A DNA stretch of 64,000 nt from DASSBG01 sp963800395 (GTDB taxonomy: Bacteria > Pseudomonadota > Gammaproteobacteria > Xanthomonadales > Rhodanobacteraceae): contig CAWDBD010000018.1 in the NCBI GenBank assembly GCA_963800395.1, positions 15,726 through 79,725 of the forward strand. Reading direction: 5' to 3'. Shown here piece by piece: positions 1-7,745 of this stretch (positions are counted from its first letter, which is position 1; each line of letters opens with the position of its first letter). The translations under genes were made by a program, and so were the position numbers. The notes below the pieces were generated by a model that searched no databases, was not told where the DNA came from, and worked only from the letters and a program-made list of their open reading frames with translations.

Positions 1-645
1 GGCAGCCCGCAGAGCAAGCGACGCAATGTCGAGCAGGCGGGCGGCATCGTGCACGAATGCGACCCGACTCAGCAGGCCCGCGAGGCCGCCGCGGCGAGCT
101 TGCAGTCGCAAACCGGTGGCGTGTTCATCCATCCCTACATTGATGTCCGCGTCATCGCCGGGCAGGGCACAGTCGCACTGGAGCTCATGGATGAATGCGG
201 CGAGCTCGATGTGCTGCTGACCCCGGTCGGCGGCGGCGGTCTGGCCGCTGGTTGTGCGATCGCTGTGCAGGCGCGTCAAGCCAGCATGAAACTGTTCGCT
301 GCCGAGCCTGAGGGCGCTGCTGACACGATGGCGTCACTGCGTGCCGGGCGACGGACAAGCGACATCCAGCCCGATACCATTTGCGACGGATTGCGTGCCA
401 CGATCGGTGAAATCAATTTCCAGTGCCTGCGCGCGCATGGCACCGAGGTGCTGCTGGTCAGTGACGAGGAGTGCAAGGCCGAGATGCGTGAAATCCATAC
501 ACAACTGGGCGAGGTCATCGAGCCATCCAGCGCCACCGTTCTGGCTGCGCTGCGCCGCTATCCCGAGCGCTTCGCCGGTTTGCGCATCGGTGTGGTGCTT
601 ACCGGCGGCAACGTCGACCGCGAAACCTGGCCCTGGCTTGCCTGA
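1..645 (+). CDS. Serine/threonine dehydratase-like PLP enzyme (5' end missing)
   Basis: The reading frame is already open at base 1, so the N-terminal part, including the PLP-binding lysine, lies outside the window. About 214 C-terminal residues are present. The run TPVGGGGLAAG near window residue 75 is the glycine loop that holds the PLP phosphate in fold-type II enzymes, and the C-terminal LTGGNVD is typical of the serine/threonine dehydratase family (deamination to a 2-oxoacid and ammonia). No ACT regulatory domain follows, so it looks like the short catabolic or threo-3-hydroxyaspartate type rather than long biosynthetic IlvA. Exact substrate cannot be decided. It converges with the gene remnant at 650-855. 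Confidence 0.85.
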   Translation, partial: GSPQSKRRNVEQAGGIVHECDPTQQAREAAAASLQSQTGGVFIHPYIDVRVIAGQGTVALELMDECGELDVLLTPVGGGGLAAGCAIAVQARQASMKLFAAEPEGAADTMASLRAGRRTSDIQPDTICDGLRATIGEINFQCLRAHGTEVLLVSDEECKAEMREIHTQLGEVIEPSSATVLAALRRYPERFAGLRIGVVLTGGNVDRETWPWLA

Positions 646-649
646 TCCG

Positions 650-855
650 GCGCTGCGTGTGCTTGCGCAGGTGCACCGCTGCGACCCGGTCGCCGGGGCC
701 TCCGCGTGTTCAGGCGCCAACGTGAGCGCCTCCTTCAGCGCCTGTTCCGCTGATGCGGGCTGGTTCAGGCTGAGTGCGCGCACTGCGCGTTGCAGCAGGC
801 GAGCCACGGCTGGTGGGAGGTTGGTATGTTTCTTGGGGCCAGGCGCATATCTCAT
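650..855 (-). pseudogene. Remnant of a TPR-type protein N-terminus
   Basis: Reading from the ATG at 855, about 50 residues look genuine: a basic start followed by a helix-rich stretch (LLQRAVRAL, then AEQALKEAL and LAPEHAEA) that matches the spacing of a tetratricopeptide repeat. After that the frame degrades. A neighbouring frame gives GDRVAAVHLRK, which also looks TPR-like, so a frameshift near 700 is likely. The gene then runs straight into the 3' end of the dehydratase. I read it as the cut-off start of a TPR or TPR-sulfotransferase gene. No strong ribosome binding site is visible. Confidence 0.35.
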
Positions 856-917
856 GGTGGTGGATGATAGCGCGTTGTCCTTCTTCCGGTGTCCATTTTG
901 CGAGAACACGCGGGAGG

Positions 918-1820
918 CTAATGACTTGTAGTCGGGAAGCTGGATCGCTTTGCAACACGGCGATTCACCGCTATCAGGGCTGCGACAATAAACGCGATCC
1001 CGATGCTTTCGCTAAGGCCCGGGCGTTCACCCAGCAACACCCAGGCAAAACCCACGCCCATCACTGGAATGGCCAGGCTGGACACGCCAGCGACATGCGC
1101 GGGCAGGCGATTGACGATCAGCGACCACAGCAGCCAGGCAAGCCCGGAGGAAAGAAGGCCGTTGTAGACAATGGCGCCAATCAGTTGCGGTGACCACGCG
1201 ATGCTGCGCTCGGGGACAACCAGTGTCAGCAACACCAGTCCCATCGTGCCGAACAGCATCTGCCAGGCGGTCAGCGACAGCATGGAGACCGTGCTGCGCT
1301 GAAACTGCCGCTTGGACAGCACCGTACCCAATCCCCAGCAGAAGCCGCCGGCAATCGCCAGCAGTACCGGTTTCAGGCCACCCACTCCCTGCCAGGGCGC
1401 GATGATCAGCAGCAGGCCGATAGCGGCGCCCACGATGCCCCACACGTGGCGGGCGCTCAGGCGGTCCGACAACAGCAGCCGACCCAGCAGCGCCACCCAG
1501 AACGGCATGGTGTAGGCAAACAGTGCGGTCTTGCCGGCGCCGCCGTCGACCAGCGCCCACTGCACCAGTGCCTGGAACCCCATGGTCTGGGCCAGGCCGA
1601 TCAATACCACTGGCACCAGTGCCGGCGGCTTCAGCGACCGCCCACGCAGCAGCAGTGCAGAGAACAGGACCAGAGTCCCGAGCAGGTAGCGCAGGGCGGA
1701 AAAGTCAAATGGGCCGGCAAACTGCATGGCCCATTTCATGACCACCCAGTTGAAGCTCCATATCAGGGTCAGGCCGGCAAGCGCCAGCAGCGCCCCGCGC
1801 TTCGCATTGGCCTGATCCAA
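918..1820 (-). CDS. EamA/DMT-family transporter
   Basis: A 300-residue inner-membrane protein with about ten hydrophobic segments in two related halves, the layout of the drug/metabolite transporter superfamily (EamA domains). The N-terminus (LTLIWSFNWVVMKW) and the LRYLLGTLVL segment are characteristic. Members export metabolites or amino acids; the substrate cannot be told from sequence. The only start that includes the first membrane helix is TTG at 1820, ten bases after the stop of the upstream glutaredoxin gene, so the two are probably co-transcribed. Confidence 0.85.
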   Translation of the reverse strand: MDQANAKRGALLALAGLTLIWSFNWVVMKWAMQFAGPFDFSALRYLLGTLVLFSALLLRGRSLKPPALVPVVLIGLAQTMGFQALVQWALVDGGAGKTALFAYTMPFWVALLGRLLLSDRLSARHVWGIVGAAIGLLLIIAPWQGVGGLKPVLLAIAGGFCWGLGTVLSKRQFQRSTVSMLSLTAWQMLFGTMGLVLLTLVVPERSIAWSPQLIGAIVYNGLLSSGLAWLLWSLIVNRLPAHVAGVSSLAIPVMGVGFAWVLLGERPGLSESIGIAFIVAALIAVNRRVAKRSSFPTTSH

Positions 1821-1829
1821 CTGTCGGGC

Positions 1830-2750
1830 TCAGTAGCGGGGCACGGAAGAGTCGATGCGCTCGGACCATGCATTGATGCCACCTTCCACGTTGTAGACAT
1901 CGCTGAAACCGTGCGCGGCAAACTGCTGTGCCACCGCCATGCTGGAGTTGCCGTGATGGCAGAGAAAGGCCAGCGGTGTGTCTTTGGGCAGTTCTGCCAG
2001 CGACGCCTCGCCGATGTCTTCCAGTGCCGTGGCCATCGGCAGTACCGCCCTGGCGCGGTCTTCGGGTGGACGAACGTCAACCAGCGTGATGCCGCCCGCA
2101 TCAATGCGCTGCTTCAGCTCCTCGACGGTCATGCTCTTGACCGTGCCGCTGCCGGGGAAGCTCAGCGTCAGCCCCTCACCCTGCATGGTCTTCACCCAAT
2201 CGATCACCACGCCGCGGGCACGCTGGGCTGCACCCGGATCGAAATGGACTTCGATGCCGTTGGCGCTGCTGACGATGTCGTGCGGGGTTGCCGGTGCCAG
2301 GGAGAAGCCGGCCTGGCCATGGCCGTCCAGCGCCAGATGCAACACGCCGTCGCCATCGTCGGGCAGGTTGGCGCGAATCTTTTCCGCAGCGGCATCGGTG
2401 ATGGTGATCTCCGGTGGCGTGCGATCCGGCTCGGGCACACCCAGCAAGCGGTGCAGCTCGCCACTGGCATACATCTGCTTGATGATATCGGCGCCACCCA
2501 CCAGTTCGCCCTTGACGTAGAGTTGCGGGATGGTGGGCCAATCGCCAAATTCCTTGATGCCTTCGCGGATGTCCTGGTCGGCCAGCACATCCACGCTGAA
2601 AAAGCCGGGGGCCAGATCATTCAGGGCGGCGCTGGCAGCGGCCGAAAACCCGCACATCGGTGTCTGCGGATTCCCCTTCATGAACAGCACCACCGGGTGC
2701 TCGGCAAGCATGGATTCGATGTGCTGACGGGTTTCGGGCTGGAGACTCAT
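1830..2750 (-). CDS. grxD: Monothiol glutaredoxin (Grx4 type) fused to a rhodanese domain
   Basis: 306 residues in three parts. Residues 1-105 are a monothiol glutaredoxin with the CGFS active site at 33-36 and the WPTIPQLYV glutathione-site strand; such proteins bind and transfer Fe-S clusters with glutathione. Residues about 113-205 resemble an A-type Fe-S carrier (IscA/HesB: ITITDAAAEKI, then IDWV) but have no cysteine ligands. Residues about 208-300 are a rhodanese domain with active-site Cys in LCHHGNSS, close to GlpE. The frame stays open upstream to 2984, but the ATG at 2750 starts exactly at the glutaredoxin fold and was chosen. Likely role: cytosolic Fe-S or persulfide handling. The gene is divergent from rpoH. 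Confidence 0.9.
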   Translation of the reverse strand: MSLQPETRQHIESMLAEHPVVLFMKGNPQTPMCGFSAAASAALNDLAPGFFSVDVLADQDIREGIKEFGDWPTIPQLYVKGELVGGADIIKQMYASGELHRLLGVPEPDRTPPEITITDAAAEKIRANLPDDGDGVLHLALDGHGQAGFSLAPATPHDIVSSANGIEVHFDPGAAQRARGVVIDWVKTMQGEGLTLSFPGSGTVKSMTVEELKQRIDAGGITLVDVRPPEDRARAVLPMATALEDIGEASLAELPKDTPLAFLCHHGNSSMAVAQQFAAHGFSDVYNVEGGINAWSERIDSSVPRY

Positions 2751-2967
2751 GATGGGACCTGCATGCGGGAACGGTGACTGCCCATGATAACGTGGCGCGC
2801 CAGTCAGCGGGAAATTCCGCGTGTGCCGGGACCCGCTTGCGATGCGGCGCCATGCCGGAACATGGGCGTGCACTGGGCAGCTTTCGGAGCGCTGTTTCGG
2901 GCTCATCACCTCTCCGCCTCCACGCAGCCCGAAGCCCGCATTGCCAGTGCCTCCTCGGGACCTGGAA

Positions 2968-2996
2968 TGGACAGGTTCAGCCAAATAATGTACTAT
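2968..2996 (+). promoter_or_regulatory. Candidate sigma-70 promoter of rpoH
   Basis: TGGACA (2968-2973, five of six to TTGACA) and TACTAT (2991-2996, four of six to TATAAT) are separated by 17 bases. Transcription would begin near 3003, placing the CIRCE operator in the leader. Predicted by eye only. Confidence 0.45.
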
Positions 2997-3031
2997 TGAG
3001 TCCAGTTAACGGGCAGGAACTTTCCCGACCC

Positions 3032-3058
3032 TTAGCACTCCAAGCATGTGAGTGCTAA
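3032..3058 (+). promoter_or_regulatory. CIRCE element (HrcA operator) upstream of rpoH
   Basis: TTAGCACTC (3032-3040), nine bases, then GAGTGCTAA (3050-3058): a perfect match to the CIRCE consensus bound by the heat-shock repressor HrcA. It lies between the candidate promoter and the rpoH ribosome binding site (gaggag near 3075-3080), about 29 bases before the start codon. HrcA bound there would block rpoH transcription, and release on heat shock would raise sigma-32. hrcA itself is not in this window. Confidence 0.93.
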
Positions 3059-3086
3059 AATGCCCGTCCGGTTTGAGGAGTTACCC

Positions 3087-3950
3087 ATGTCGAAAAGCCT
3101 TTCAGCCGCCAATATGCCGGTTCCCAGTGTCGTTGGCAGTCTGGACGCCTACATCGGTGCAGTGCACCGTATTCCGGTGCTGAGTCAGGAAGAAGAGCAG
3201 GCTCTGGCGCACCGCTATGTAGATGACAATGATCTGGATGCTGCCCGTCAGCTGGTCAATTCGCACTTGCGCTTCGTGGTGCACGTGGCGCGCGGTTATC
3301 GCGGTTACGGGCTGCAATTGGCCGACCTGATCCAGGAAGGCAACATCGGTCTGATGAAGGCGGTCAAGCGTTTCAACCCCGAAGTGGGTGTGCGCCTGGT
3401 CAGTTTTGCCGTGCACTGGATTCGCGCCGAGATGCATGAGTTCATCCTCAAGAACTGGCGTATCGTCAAGGTGGCTACCACCAAGGCGCAGCGCAAGCTG
3501 TTTTTCAATCTGCGCAAGAGCAAGAAGCGCCTGGGCTGGCTGAACGCGGGCGAAGTGCGCAAGGTGGCTGATGATCTGGGTGTCCCCGAAGCCACGGTGA
3601 TGGAAATGGAATCGCGTCTGTCCGGGCGGGACATCGGCTTCGATGCGCCGTCCAGCGACAATGACGACGATCACCGACCGCCGTCGCCAGTGGCGTATCT
3701 GGAAGATCACACTGCCGACCCCTATGAGCAGGCGGCTGCGGACGACCAGGAAGACAGTCGTCGCGCCGTCATGACCCGTGCCTTGCGCGAGCTCGATGAG
3801 CGCTCGCGCGACATTGTGCAGCGGCGCTGGCTGACCGACGACAAGACCACGCTGCAGGATCTGGCCGACGAATACGGCGTATCCGCCGAACGCATCCGTC
3901 AGATCGAGGCGAATGCCATCAAGAAGATGCGCACCGCCTTCGCGGCCTGA
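3087..3950 (+). CDS. rpoH: RNA polymerase sigma-32 factor RpoH
   Basis: 287 residues, the usual RpoH length. Region 2 is clear (NSHLRFVVHVAR, DLIQEGNIGLMKAVKRF, VSFAVHWIRAEM), followed by the RpoH-type segment AQRKLFFNLRKSKKRL, and region 4 carries the helix-turn-helix TLQDLADEYGVSAERIRQIE. It directs RNA polymerase to heat-shock promoters (chaperones, proteases). The open frame extends to 3048, but the ATG at 3087 follows a gaggag ribosome binding site and gives the family N-terminus, and the earlier start would overlap the CIRCE element. Regulation: the perfect CIRCE element in the leader predicts HrcA repression. Confidence 0.97.
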   Translation: MSKSLSAANMPVPSVVGSLDAYIGAVHRIPVLSQEEEQALAHRYVDDNDLDAARQLVNSHLRFVVHVARGYRGYGLQLADLIQEGNIGLMKAVKRFNPEVGVRLVSFAVHWIRAEMHEFILKNWRIVKVATTKAQRKLFFNLRKSKKRLGWLNAGEVRKVADDLGVPEATVMEMESRLSGRDIGFDAPSSDNDDDHRPPSPVAYLEDHTADPYEQAAADDQEDSRRAVMTRALRELDERSRDIVQRRWLTDDKTTLQDLADEYGVSAERIRQIEANAIKKMRTAFAA

Positions 3951-4108
3951 GCGGCGACCAGGCAAAGCCTCTTCTCGCGTCGCCGTGCTGGCTCGGGCGC
4001 GAATACGAGGGTGCACCAGAACGCTCCGCGCTTGAACCCTTCAGCGCAGCAAGCTTGTTGCAAATGATCTGATGCGGGAAGGCTGTCGCTTCTGCGCAAC
4101 CATTACTG

Positions 4109-6133
4109 TTACCCCATGCGCCAGGTGCCGCGACCACCGTGCTTGGCTTCGTACAAGGCTGCGTCGGCGCGTTTGCCCAGGGCGCCTGCTGTTTCGTGCG
4201 ATGCGCCCGGGCGCATGACCAGACCGATGCTGACACCGATGTGCGCCGTGGTCGTGCCTGCCTGATCGCGCAGCACGAACGGCTCGGTTACGGCAGCCAG
4301 TATTCGCTCTGCCGTGGCAATTGCCGGAGCCTGGTCCGGCACGCCCTCCATCAGCACCGCGAATTCGTCGCCACCCAGTCGCGCCGGGACATCCGAGCTT
4401 CGCAGGTTGGCACGCAGGCGTTTGGCGAAGGCCTTCAATAGCAGATCGCCGGCGGCGTGACCGTGCTCGTCGTTGACGGGCTTGAAGCGGTCGAGATCAA
4501 GGTACAACAGCGCCATCGGCGCGTGCTGGTCGAGAGCGCGCTCGATGGCGCGATCCAGGCGTGCAGTGAAGCCGCTGCGGTTGAGCAGGCCGGTCAGTCC
4601 GTCCACTTGTGCCAACTTGATCAGGTGACGCTCTTTGAGTTTTCGATCGGTGACGTCCTGCACCATGATATGCATGCCGAGCGCATCATGGGTTTTACTG
4701 TCGAATTCGGGCAGATAGGTGATCTCCTCGCACCGATAGCTCGGGCCGCTGCCGGTCTCGTCCTCGAATTGCTGGCGCTTGCCCTTGAGCGCACGATCGA
4801 TCCGTTCCCGGCGGCGCTCGTACGCCTCTTTGCCGATCACATCAGCGATGAAACTGCCGATGATTTCATGCCGACGCCGACCATGGACACGCTCGAACTG
4901 TGCATTGACAAAGGCATAGCGCAGGGCCGTATCGACAAAAGCCACTCGTAGCGGCAGTGCGTCGGTAATGGTGCGAATCTGTTGCTCGCTGCGCCGTAGC
5001 GCCTGCTCGGTGGCCATGAGCTCGGTGATGTCCTGGGCATATCCCATCACCACCGCGTCACTGTTGCCTTCATCGAACAAGCGGTTGTGATACTGCCATG
5101 CACGCTGGCTGCCATCACGGTGTACCAGTGTCAGAACTCCCGCGGCCTCACTGTCGGCCCGCAGCTTGTCGAGATAAATGTCAAACCTGTCCTGCATGTC
5201 TTCGGGCATCAGCGCGCGCAGGGAGGTGCCCAGCAATTCTCCGATACGATAGCCCAGGGCTCCCGCTGCGGCCGGATTTATCGACAGCAGCTGGCCTTCC
5301 ATGTCATGGGTGCAGATGAAACCCAGGCTGTGCTCGAAAATATCGCGGAAGCGCTTTTCGCTCGCCTCCAGTGCCTGCTGCGCGCGTCGCTCCATCGTCA
5401 CATCGCGAACTTGCGACATGCGCGCGGGCACGCCCTGGAAAAGCAGGGCATGCATGGTGATGTCGACAAATACGGTGAGGCCGTCGTGTGTGCGGTGTCG
5501 CCAGACCCCGGCATGAAAATGCTCGGGAATGCCTCGTGCGACCAGCTCGCGCATTTTGGGCGCATCCTCCGGATGGCGGATGTCTTCCATCGTCATCTCC
5601 AGCAGCTGTTCGCGCGAGTAGCCGTAGAATCTGGCTGCCGCCTCGTTGGCCACCAGAAACTTCAGATTGTCCTGGCGGTAGACCAGTACCGGTGACGGGT
5701 TGTGATCAACCAGCGAGCGGAGTTCCTGTTCGCGCTCGCGCAAGCCACGCTCCGAATCGTGCCGGGCCAGGGCCAGTTGCAGTCGGCATCCGAGCGAGGT
5801 ACAGCCCGGCTCAGCACGGGGAAGCCAGTCCTCGGCGCCCGCCTTGATGACCGCCAGTGCGTCGTTCTCGTCATCAGACACCGCGACCAGCGCCGTTTGC
5901 GGTGCCTTCGCCTTGAGCGCCATCACCGCGTCTGCCAGCGGAACATCCAGAGCCGCGCTGTCGACGAGCACAAGGTCCGTCAGCGACCGTGCCAGTTCGG
6001 CCTCTGCCTCGGCAAGAGTGGCGCAGGTCACCACGTTTGCCTTGAACTTCTCGAAGCCGGAAATGCGGGGACCCAGACGCGAGCCATCGCTCTCGCGCGG
6101 TTCGAGCAGCAGGACGAGTATTGATCTGGGCAT
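4109..6133 (-). CDS. Multi-PAS diguanylate cyclase
   Basis: About 674 residues from the ATG at 6133. The first 120 residues resemble a receiver domain (ILVLLLEPRES, LTDLVLVDSAALD) that may be degenerate. Three PAS domains follow (starting near SLVDHNPSPVLVY, RDIFEHSLGFI and TITDALPLRVAF) with PAC-like ends, then a C-terminal GGDEF domain from about residue 510 with intact RLGGDEFAVLM, so it should make cyclic di-GMP. No EAL domain and no clear membrane segment, so it is probably a soluble sensor. The frame is open to 6331, and a start at 6213 is possible; 6133 was chosen because it begins directly with the receiver-like beta strand. Divergent from the thioesterase gene. Confidence 0.9.
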   Translation of the reverse strand: MPRSILVLLLEPRESDGSRLGPRISGFEKFKANVVTCATLAEAEAELARSLTDLVLVDSAALDVPLADAVMALKAKAPQTALVAVSDDENDALAVIKAGAEDWLPRAEPGCTSLGCRLQLALARHDSERGLREREQELRSLVDHNPSPVLVYRQDNLKFLVANEAAARFYGYSREQLLEMTMEDIRHPEDAPKMRELVARGIPEHFHAGVWRHRTHDGLTVFVDITMHALLFQGVPARMSQVRDVTMERRAQQALEASEKRFRDIFEHSLGFICTHDMEGQLLSINPAAAGALGYRIGELLGTSLRALMPEDMQDRFDIYLDKLRADSEAAGVLTLVHRDGSQRAWQYHNRLFDEGNSDAVVMGYAQDITELMATEQALRRSEQQIRTITDALPLRVAFVDTALRYAFVNAQFERVHGRRRHEIIGSFIADVIGKEAYERRRERIDRALKGKRQQFEDETGSGPSYRCEEITYLPEFDSKTHDALGMHIMVQDVTDRKLKERHLIKLAQVDGLTGLLNRSGFTARLDRAIERALDQHAPMALLYLDLDRFKPVNDEHGHAAGDLLLKAFAKRLRANLRSSDVPARLGGDEFAVLMEGVPDQAPAIATAERILAAVTEPFVLRDQAGTTTAHIGVSIGLVMRPGASHETAGALGKRADAALYEAKHGGRGTWRMG

Positions 6134-6308
6134 GATCCTGGCAGCGTGGTAGTCGGTTCGCGGTCTCCAGTCTGGCCAGTGGGGCATGAATCGGGCCTGT
6201 CGTTCGATCATGCACGCTTCACGCGCACCGCCCAGGCTTCCAGGGTGGGCAAGGCCAGAGCGAATGCCGATTGCAAGCGACCCCGAACTGACGCATGATA
6301 TTTCCATC

Positions 6309-6770
6309 ATGAAAAACAGCCTGCAAGACACCTACGCACCGCACAATGCCTGTTTCGGTTGCGGCCCATCCAACCCGAAAGGCCTCCGGATCAAGAGCTT
6401 CCCTGACGGCGATCAGGTCATTGCCGAATTCACGCCGGAGAGATGGCACGAAGCCTTCCCTGGTGTACTCAACGGCGGCATCATCGGCACCTTGCTGGAC
6501 TGTCATTGCAACTGGGCGGCTGCCTGGCATCTCATGAACCGGCATGGCAGCGACAGCCCGCCATGCACCGTCACCATGGAATACGCCATCAAGCTGCGTC
6601 GTCCCACGCCGACAGACAGGCCCTTGAAGCTGGTCGCGCGGGTGATCGAGTCCACCGATGATGTGGTTACCGTCGAGGGCGAGTTGTATGCCGACGACAA
6701 GCTGTGCGACCGCTGCGAAGGCAAGTTCATGGCCGTCAAGGAAGGGCACCCCGCCTATCACCGCTGGTAA
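6309..6770 (+). CDS. PaaI-like hotdog thioesterase
   Basis: 153 residues. The N-terminal NACFGCGPSNPKGL motif is typical of a PaaI/YigI-related subgroup of hotdog-fold proteins, and GVLNGGIIGTLLDCH matches the hotdog helix, where substrate contacts and the catalytic residue lie. TMEYAIKLRRPTP continues the family pattern. Such enzymes hydrolyse acyl-CoA thioesters in the cytosol; the substrate is not predictable here. The ATG at 6309 gives the family N-terminus, although the frame is open from 6186. Divergent from the diguanylate cyclase. Confidence 0.82.
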   Translation: MKNSLQDTYAPHNACFGCGPSNPKGLRIKSFPDGDQVIAEFTPERWHEAFPGVLNGGIIGTLLDCHCNWAAAWHLMNRHGSDSPPCTVTMEYAIKLRRPTPTDRPLKLVARVIESTDDVVTVEGELYADDKLCDRCEGKFMAVKEGHPAYHRW

Positions 6771-6829
6771 TGGCACCCTCTCCCCTTGCTTTGCAGGGGG
6801 AGAAAGAGAGTGGGTCGCATCCAAAGGCC

Positions 6830-7296
6830 TCAATGCAACAGACCCGGCAGAACCGCCAGACAGCCCAATACGAACAGACCGCCGCCAGCCACGAGCAAGG
6901 TCAGCACGAACGGCGCAGTCAGGACCAGGTGCCGGACACTGTCCTGCGGCACCAACCCGGCGATGCACGGCAGCGAGCACAGGCCCGAAATCCACAGCCA
7001 GGGCCTGAAGATGCATTCCCGACGGTCCTAGGAGCCTGGGCGGTAGAAACACAAGCGGCTGCGGCTCGTGGTTTTGGCCAGCTTTTCCGCTCATTTTCGT
7101 TAAATAGCTACGGCTATTCGCCTCAAATGATCGAAAAATCTGCCTCAAAACCACTTTGCCTCGCTCACTTGGTTCCTACCGCCCAGGCTCCTAGATGCTT
7201 GTTGATGGCAACCTGAAGTGCATGTGCAAGGAAGCTGTGATGGCCCGGCATGTCGCGCAGTGCCAGAGCCAGGGTGCGCGGCAACTCGAATCTCAT
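6830..7296 (-). pseudogene. Small membrane-protein gene split by a palindromic element
   Basis: On the minus strand an ATG at 7296 starts about 35 residues (MRFELPRTLALALRDMPGHH, then LAHALQVAINKHL) that run into the palindromic repeat at 7028-7194 and stop inside it at 7165. Just past the repeat, 7025-6830, an open stretch without a start codon reads CIFRPWLWISGL and continues into two hydrophobic segments ending in VLPGLLH and a stop. Joined without the repeat, they would make a protein of about 95 residues with two membrane helices. I recognise no family. The reading as one interrupted gene is inference. Confidence 0.4.
7028..7194. repeat. 167-bp palindromic element with 19-bp perfect inverted ends
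   Basis: CTAGGAGCCTGGGCGGTAG at 7028-7046 is the exact reverse complement of 7176-7194. Inside are further matching segments (gtggtttt against aaaaccac, cattttcg against cgaaaaat) and a central hairpin AATAGC-tacg-GCTATT, so the whole unit can fold into one long stem. There is no transposase gene, so it behaves like a MITE or REP-type repeat. It appears to interrupt a small gene. Confidence 0.75.
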
Positions 7297-7745
7297 CGAG
7301 TAGGATGGTTCCATCTGTTCGGTAGTTGTGTGGCGACATTTCATGGAGGAGAGCGCACGCCACCCCTTTCAGATGGGGATGGCATTGTCGAGCGCGGAAA
7401 CATGAGCGGGATGGCCGATTCTGGTATACGCGGGCACCATGAAAGGGTGGCAATGCGGCCACGCTGGCCACGTCGCCGGTCAATACGCTCGATCGATGCC
7501 CCTGCATGTTCAACCTCCCCCTGTTCCGTATGCATGACCGGTTTACACCCGGTCGGTCTCATGGGCTGAGACGCCTGCGAGCGTTCCTGCTGCAGGAAGG
7601 ACACCGTATTACTGCATCGGGCCGTGCGCAAGCGCGGGTGTCGTCGGGCTTGATGGTGCTTGTCCGGCACAACCCCCTCCCGGCCTCCCCCTGCGCAGCA
7701 GGGGGAGGCGGGTCGAGGATGGAGCGAGTTGCGGGCCTCGCTTTT
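7297..7745. other. Region without a recognisable gene
   Basis: No frame here has a convincing start, ribosome binding site and protein-like composition. It ends in a strong GC hairpin (CCTCCCCCTGC, loop, GCAGGGGGAGG, around 7685-7709). A similar cctcccc/gggggag pairing occurs at about 6778-6802, which suggests a dispersed repeat more than a terminator, since no T run follows. Confidence 0.4.

Noticed and set aside
3952..3985. Inverted repeat CGGCGAC ... GTCGCCG after rpoH as a terminator
   Set aside because: Only seven base pairs around a 20-base loop and no T run, so expected by chance in GC-rich DNA.
4139..5695. Long plus-strand open frames opposite the PAS-GGDEF gene
   Set aside because: They are antisense shadows of a clear diguanylate cyclase; composition is not protein-like and no ribosome binding site is present.
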